DNA of 64,000 nucleotides from contig CAVSBG010000005.1 in NCBI GenBank assembly GCA_963726125.1, forward strand, positions 744,001-808,000, given 5' to 3'. The notes beneath the pieces are model-generated. The model saw only the letters and a list, made by a program, of their open reading frames with translations, was not told the origin of the DNA and ran no database searches. Numbering within the stretch: the first letter of the stretch is position 1; each line of letters opens with the position of its first letter. Shown here one piece after another: positions 60,686-64,000 of the stretch. The stretch is from JAMXLO01 sp963726125. Its GTDB lineage: Bacteria; Pseudomonadota; Alphaproteobacteria; Acetobacterales; Acetobacteraceae. Made by a program: the position numbers and the translations under genes.

Positions 60686-61197
60686 CGCGCGGCCCCTTCC
60701 TGATCCATAGCCTGATCGGACGCACCTGCCGCCGCCGTGGTTCGCCGCGAAGTCGAACGTCGAGCCCCCGTCTCACGCCCCTCCTGGACCGGAGCCCGGC
60801 GCCGACCGAACAGCTCCAGCCGCAATGATACCAGATCGAAGCCGAGTCGCTCGGCGAGCGTCTGCATCAAACGCTCGTACTCTGGATCCTGGAACTCGAT
60901 GACCTTGCCGGTTTCGACGTCGATGAGATGGTAGTGATGACCGTGCTCGGACGGCTCGTAGCGGGCACGTCCACCGCCGAAGTCGCGCCGTTCGAGGATG
61001 CCCTTCTCCTCCAGCAGCCGCACCGTGCGATAGACCGTCGCGATGGAAATGCGGGCATCCAGCGCGCTGGCGCGGCGATACAGCTCCTCGACATCCGGAT
61101 GATCCGAGGCATCCGACAGGACACGGGCAATGACACGACGTTGCCCGGTCATCTTGAGGCCTCGTTCGACGCACAGGCGTTCGATACGCAATTCCAT
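60682..61197 (-). CDS. fur: Fur family transcriptional regulator
   Basis: A 171-residue regulator. ATG 61197 has AGGGGAT upstream. The winged helix includes GLKMTGQRRVIARVLSDASDHPDVEELYRRA and ISIATVYRTVRLLEEKGIL. The metal-binding HGHHYHLIDVETGKVIEF is complete. The C-terminal CxxC zinc site of E. coli Fur is absent and the tail is Arg/Ala-rich, as in alphaproteobacterial Fur/Mur proteins. It may sense iron or manganese; the sequence does not decide. Confidence 0.92.
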   Translation of the reverse strand: MELRIERLCVERGLKMTGQRRVIARVLSDASDHPDVEELYRRASALDARISIATVYRTVRLLEEKGILERRDFGGGRARYEPSEHGHHYHLIDVETGKVIEFQDPEYERLMQTLAERLGFDLVSLRLELFGRRRAPVQEGRETGARRSTSRRTTAAAGASDQAMDQEGAAR

Positions 61198-61692
61198 CGG
61201 ATCCCCTGGGATCAACCTATCCCGAGCCGAGCATTCTGGGCCAGCCCCAGCGCGGAACGTCGGCTCAGGTCCAACGGCCGCATCCGAGGCGCAACGCCTG
61301 CAAGCGCGGGCGCGGCCAACTCCCGTGGGCGTAGCCGATCAGGGTCGGGCCTGTCCAATCCGGTCGTGACGTGCAGGTGCGGCCATCAATGATCGGAGCG
61401 GTTCTTGGTTCTCCCCCGTCATGGCTGGGCTTGACCTTGGCTGGGCTTGACCCGGCCATCGCTAACCCCCACCAATTTGCCAACGATGCAGTCCCGGTCA
61501 GCACCAAGATCCTCCCAGGGCTGGCCCAACCGCGTCATGGCCGGGCTTGATCCAGCCATCCCCACCCGCACTGAGCTTGCGAAAGATGCAATCCCAGTCA
61601 GCGGGAATCCCTCTGGGATGGCCGGGTCAAGCGCACTCATGACGCGGCTGCCAAGCTTGCAGCACGTCAACCGTCAAGGCCCCTGGCATAGC
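61198..61692. other. Intergenic region between fur and the tusA-like gene
   Basis: No gene is seen over about 495 bases. The left part should contain the fur promoter. The right part, 61419-61640, contains two diverged copies of an intergenic repeat, described separately. Apparent ORFs here translate to strings such as VMAGLDPAIP, typical of repeat-derived spurious frames in alphaproteobacteria. Confidence 0.6.
61419..61640. repeat. Two diverged tandem copies of an alphaproteobacterial 'MAGLDPAI' intergenic repeat
   Basis: Copy one, about 61419-61530, and copy two, about 61534-61640, share TCATGGC[CT]GGGCTTGA, GCCATC, then TTGC, GATGCA and TCCC-GTCAGC in the same order and spacing. Each contains a partial dyad of GGCCGGG and CCGGCC type. 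Such sequences are common in intergenic DNA of alphaproteobacteria and can form stable RNA hairpins. Confidence 0.6.
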
Positions 61693-61938
61693 ATGACAGA
61701 CAAGCAAGCCCCCGACGTCGAATTGGACATAACGACTGAAGTCTGTCCGATGACATTTGTGCGGACACGGCTTGCGTTGGACCGAATGGCTCCCGGTCAA
61801 ACGCTCCTGGTCCGCCTCCGTGGTGACGAACCGTTGCGCAACGTGCCACGTACTGCCCGTGAGCAAGGACACGAGGTGCTGTCGTTGGACGCCGGTGCCG
61901 ACGGCGTTGCCAGCCTGCTGCTCCGTCGCGGCGGCTGA
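61693..61938 (+). CDS. TusA-like sulfurtransferase domain protein
   Basis: An 81-residue protein with the TusA fold. The catalytic Cys is in TTEVCPMTFVRTRLAL, followed by GQTLLVRLRGDEPLRNVPRTA and a C-terminal beta strand (GVASLLLRRGG). TusA-type proteins carry persulfide sulfur for tRNA thiolation or cofactors. No tusBCD genes are nearby. It is convergent with rimI. Confidence 0.85.
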   Translation: MTDKQAPDVELDITTEVCPMTFVRTRLALDRMAPGQTLLVRLRGDEPLRNVPRTAREQGHEVLSLDAGADGVASLLLRRGG

Positions 61939-61962
61939 CCGGTCGCATCAGGCTGGCAGGCG

Positions 61963-62391
61963 TCACTCAATTTTCATACGGAGCACCAGGGCGTCCGACA
62001 AATCCGCATGGTCCCGCTGTCGTCGTCCCACCTCGACGAAGCCGAATCGGCGATACAGCGCCTGCGCTGCCAGATTGCCGACACTTACCTCGAGGAACAC
62101 CGCCTTGCCGCCGCGCGCCGTGATCTCCGCTCGAGCGGCGCTCAGGAGTGCCATGGCAATGCCGAACCGACGGACCGCGGGAGCAACGGCCAACGTCAGT
62201 ACTTCCGCTTCGTCCGCCATGACGCGCCCCAGCAGCATGCCGCCACGCGGGTCGATCAGTCCGAACGAGCCCGCGAGCGCTAGCTGCAAACCGATGGCGT
62301 CTTCGCCCCAGGCCTCTGTGGGCGGAAATGCCGCGGCATGGATCGCTGCCAGCGCGCATGCGTGCGCGGGGGTCGCAAGCTGTGGCTTCAA
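61963..62391 (-). CDS. rimI: GNAT acetyltransferase, RimI type
   Basis: A 142-residue acetyltransferase probably acting on the N-terminal Ala of ribosomal protein S18. It has VLTLAVAPAVRRFGIAMALLSAARAEI (acetyl-CoA binding, though the usual R/QxxGxG/A is read as RRFGIA) and VFLEVSVGNLAAQALYRRFGFVEVGRR, the typical RimI end. It lies six bases after tsaB, a common arrangement. Confidence 0.9.
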   Translation of the reverse strand: MKPQLATPAHACALAAIHAAAFPPTEAWGEDAIGLQLALAGSFGLIDPRGGMLLGRVMADEAEVLTLAVAPAVRRFGIAMALLSAARAEITARGGKAVFLEVSVGNLAAQALYRRFGFVEVGRRQRDHADLSDALVLRMKIE

Positions 62392-62397
62392 GCCCGT

Positions 62398-63057
62398 TCA
62401 TCCAACCGGCGGCGGCCGCAGCCCGCCCGCCGGCAGGCGCGCTTCCGGCGGATCGACATAGAGCGGCTGAGCCCCGCGCGCCGGCCGCTGTCCCGCTGCT
62501 CGCTGCTCGGCCACCACGGCGACATGACGGACCATGGGCAGGCGCGCGTCGGTTAGCATCACATCGGCATCTCGTGCGGCCAGCCTCGCAGCAACCGCGG
62601 GCGCCGCGTCGCCGGCCACCGCAACCGCGCCGTCAGGCATCGGCAGTGCGTCCAGCGGAACCGCCAGAACGTCGCCAGATCGCTCCAGGAAGACGCGTCC
62701 GCGCCTGCTGTCGATCACTGACCAGAGGCTGCGGTGGCCCAGATACGGTAGCGCGTCGGCGAGAGCCTCGCCAACCGTGACACCGATGACGGGAACGCCA
62801 ACTGCGAGTGCGAGGCCATGTGCCAAAGCCAGGGCGGCTCGGATGCCTGTGAAGCTGCCTGGGCCCACGGTCACGGCGACCAGGTCCAGATCAGCCGCGC
62901 TCAATCGCGCCTCGTCCAGCACGGCGGCGGTCATCACCGGCAGCAACGCGGCATGCCTGATCACCGCGCCCTCCTGGCGGACGGCTATCAGCTGTTGGTC
63001 GATCACGACAGCGGCGGCGCATTGGGCGAGAGCCGCGTCCAAAGCCAGGATCCGCAC
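62398..63057 (-). CDS. tsaB: tRNA threonylcarbamoyladenosine biosynthesis protein TsaB
   Basis: A 219-residue partner of TsaD in the t6A37 modification of tRNAs reading ANN codons. It begins VRILALDAALAQCAAAVV from GTG 63057 and has AALLPVMTAAVLDEARL, the TsaB signature VTVGPGSFTGIRAALALAHGLA, and YVDPPEARLP at the end. GGACGA lies upstream; longer starts do not fit the family. TsaD and TsaE are elsewhere. Confidence 0.95.
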   Translation of the reverse strand: MRILALDAALAQCAAAVVIDQQLIAVRQEGAVIRHAALLPVMTAAVLDEARLSAADLDLVAVTVGPGSFTGIRAALALAHGLALAVGVPVIGVTVGEALADALPYLGHRSLWSVIDSRRGRVFLERSGDVLAVPLDALPMPDGAVAVAGDAAPAVAARLAARDADVMLTDARLPMVRHVAVVAEQRAAGQRPARGAQPLYVDPPEARLPAGGLRPPPVG

Positions 63058-63132
63058 AGGGTTTCGTCCGCTTGCAATCCATCCCGTCCCACCACCATCG
63101 GGTGGGCCCGTCTCCATCGGCACACCGGTTGC

Positions 63133-63738
63133 CTACATCAGCACGCAGGCTTCCTCGAATTCCAGTCGTGGCGATCGTGGATACAGCGCCTCGTGGTCGC
63201 CGTGGCCGATGTTGCACAGGAAATTCGAGCGCCAGCCGCGGTCGGCGAGGAACAGCTCATCGACCATCGAATTATCGAACCCGGACATCGGACCGGTGTC
63301 GAGCCCCACGGCGCGCGCCGCCAGGATCAGATACGCACCCTGCAATGTGCCATTGCGGAACGCTGTCGTGGCTGCGAGCGATGGGTTGCTGGTGAACCAG
63401 GACGTCGCGTCAGGATTGTGCGGGAACAGTTTCCACAGCCTCTCGTGGAACTTCGGATCATAGGCGACGATCACCGTCACCGGTGAGGCCAAGGTCTTGT
63501 CCAGATTGCCGCTCGACAGCGCCGGTGCGAGCTTCTTCTTCGCTTCTTCAGTCCGCAGGAACAGAAAGCGTGCCGGCGAGGTATTTGCCGAGGTCGGCCC
63601 CTGTCTCAACAAATCATAAAGTGCGCGCAACTCCTCGTCCGTGACCGGCTGGTCGGTGAACTTGTTATGGCTTCGCGCCTCACGAAACAGCAGGTCGAGG
63701 CCAGCGGGATCAAGCGTGCCCGGCTTGGCCTCGCTCAC
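63133..63738 (-). CDS. Nitroreductase family protein, RutE-like
   Basis: A 201-residue flavoenzyme. It shows EARSHNKFTDQPVTDEEL, GPTSANTSPARFLFL and QGAYLILAARAVGLDTGPMSGFD, with VDELFLADRGWRSNFLCNIGHGD, the layout of malonic-semialdehyde reductase RutE. No other rut genes are adjacent, so the substrate is uncertain. Its start overlaps the nfu stop by four bases. Confidence 0.9.
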   Translation of the reverse strand: MSEAKPGTLDPAGLDLLFREARSHNKFTDQPVTDEELRALYDLLRQGPTSANTSPARFLFLRTEEAKKKLAPALSSGNLDKTLASPVTVIVAYDPKFHERLWKLFPHNPDATSWFTSNPSLAATTAFRNGTLQGAYLILAARAVGLDTGPMSGFDNSMVDELFLADRGWRSNFLCNIGHGDHEALYPRSPRLEFEEACVLM

Positions 63739-64000
63739 AGATCAACCTGCTCCACCGCGACCACCTCGGGCACGAAGTGCCGCAGCATATTCTCGATGCC
63801 GTGCTTCAGCGTGGCACGCGAGGACGGACAGCCCGAGCAGGCTCCCTGCATGTGTAGCCGCACGATCCCGTCCCGGAAACCGCGGAACACGATGTCGCCG
63901 CCGTCGCTCGCCACGGCCGGCCGCACGCGGGTATCCAGCAGCTCGCGGATCTGGGCGACGATCTCCTCGTCTTCCGGCGCGATGTCCTCGACCAGGTCAT
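63735..64000 (-). CDS. NifU-like (Nfu) Fe-S scaffold protein, 5' end outside window
   Basis: The C-terminal 88 residues are present. They contain EDEEIVAQIRELLDTRVRPAVASDGGDIVF, with the cluster-binding pair in MQGACSGCPSSRATLK (CxxC) and HFVPEVVAVEQVDL at the end. Nfu proteins pass Fe-S clusters to target enzymes. The N-terminal Nfu domain, if present, lies beyond the right edge. The frame is open to the edge. Confidence 0.92.
   Translation of the reverse strand, partial: DLVEDIAPEDEEIVAQIRELLDTRVRPAVASDGGDIVFRGFRDGIVRLHMQGACSGCPSSRATLKHGIENMLRHFVPEVVAVEQVDL

Overview
This is a GC-rich chromosomal window, most likely from an alphaproteobacterium of the Rhodospirillales/Acetobacteraceae type. 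The inference rests on gene content and order (nfu - nitroreductase - tsaB - rimI - tusA-like - fur - ornithine-lipid acyltransferase), an ArsR-methyltransferase fusion upstream of metH, DUF1203/DUF1640/DUF2007 proteins, and intergenic repeats of the 'MAGLDPAI' type. No rRNA, tRNA, CRISPR array, prophage or transposase gene was seen.

Layout. 1-2 kb: the end of a DUF6600 surface protein with a Pro/Ala repeat tail, and a small lipoprotein. 2-4 kb: leuA on the minus strand, preceded by a Leu-rich leader peptide and two mutually exclusive hairpins. 4-9.3 kb: DUF1640, DUF1203, AlkB, TrpS, a DddQ-like cupin, an SDR and two DUF4399 proteins, the second frameshifted. 9.3-16.8 kb: a secreted caspase-cadherin-SUMF1 fusion, a TTC38-like protein, a VOC protein, a small exported protein and an oleate-hydratase-family flavoprotein of lower GC. 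17-19 kb: ispB divergent from DUF2007 and a membrane protein.

19.1-27.8 kb is a sulfur block: an Rrf2 regulator with a methyltransferase, a divergent FAD/NAD(P) protein, an overlapping cluster (small ORF - ssuA - ssuD - ssuC - ssuB), a hypothetical protein and a cysteine-dioxygenase-like protein. The same dyad, AATCCTAT-N7-RTAGGATW, lies in front of the FAD gene and the dioxygenase gene, so one regulator may control both. A 119-bp element with 31-bp inverted ends follows ssuB.

28.5-34.1 kb is a methionine-cycle operon: ArsR-methyltransferase with a GACATAA-N8-TTATGTC dyad at its start, an adenine/adenosine deaminase and metH. 34-42 kb holds assorted genes: a lipoprotein, a D-cysteine-desulfhydrase-like enzyme, an SDR, a CinA-like protein, OxlT, a CDF transporter, TonB and a PduO-type adenosyltransferase.

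42-59.7 kb is the most unusual region: a minus-strand operon of about 17.4 kb encoding a TpsB transporter, a giant filamentous-haemagglutinin-like TpsA (about 3,400 residues, fourteen 321-bp repeats), a lipoprotein CHAT protease-like protein and a membrane Ser/Thr kinase with a DUF4384-like end. As given, tpsA carries two +1 frameshifts and tpsB one. With the DUF4399 gene this makes four single-base insertions, three of them in the heptamer GGTACTG. Either the adhesin system is freshly broken or the sequence has local errors. 59.8-64 kb carries the olsB-like, fur, tusA-like, rimI, tsaB, nitroreductase and nfu genes.
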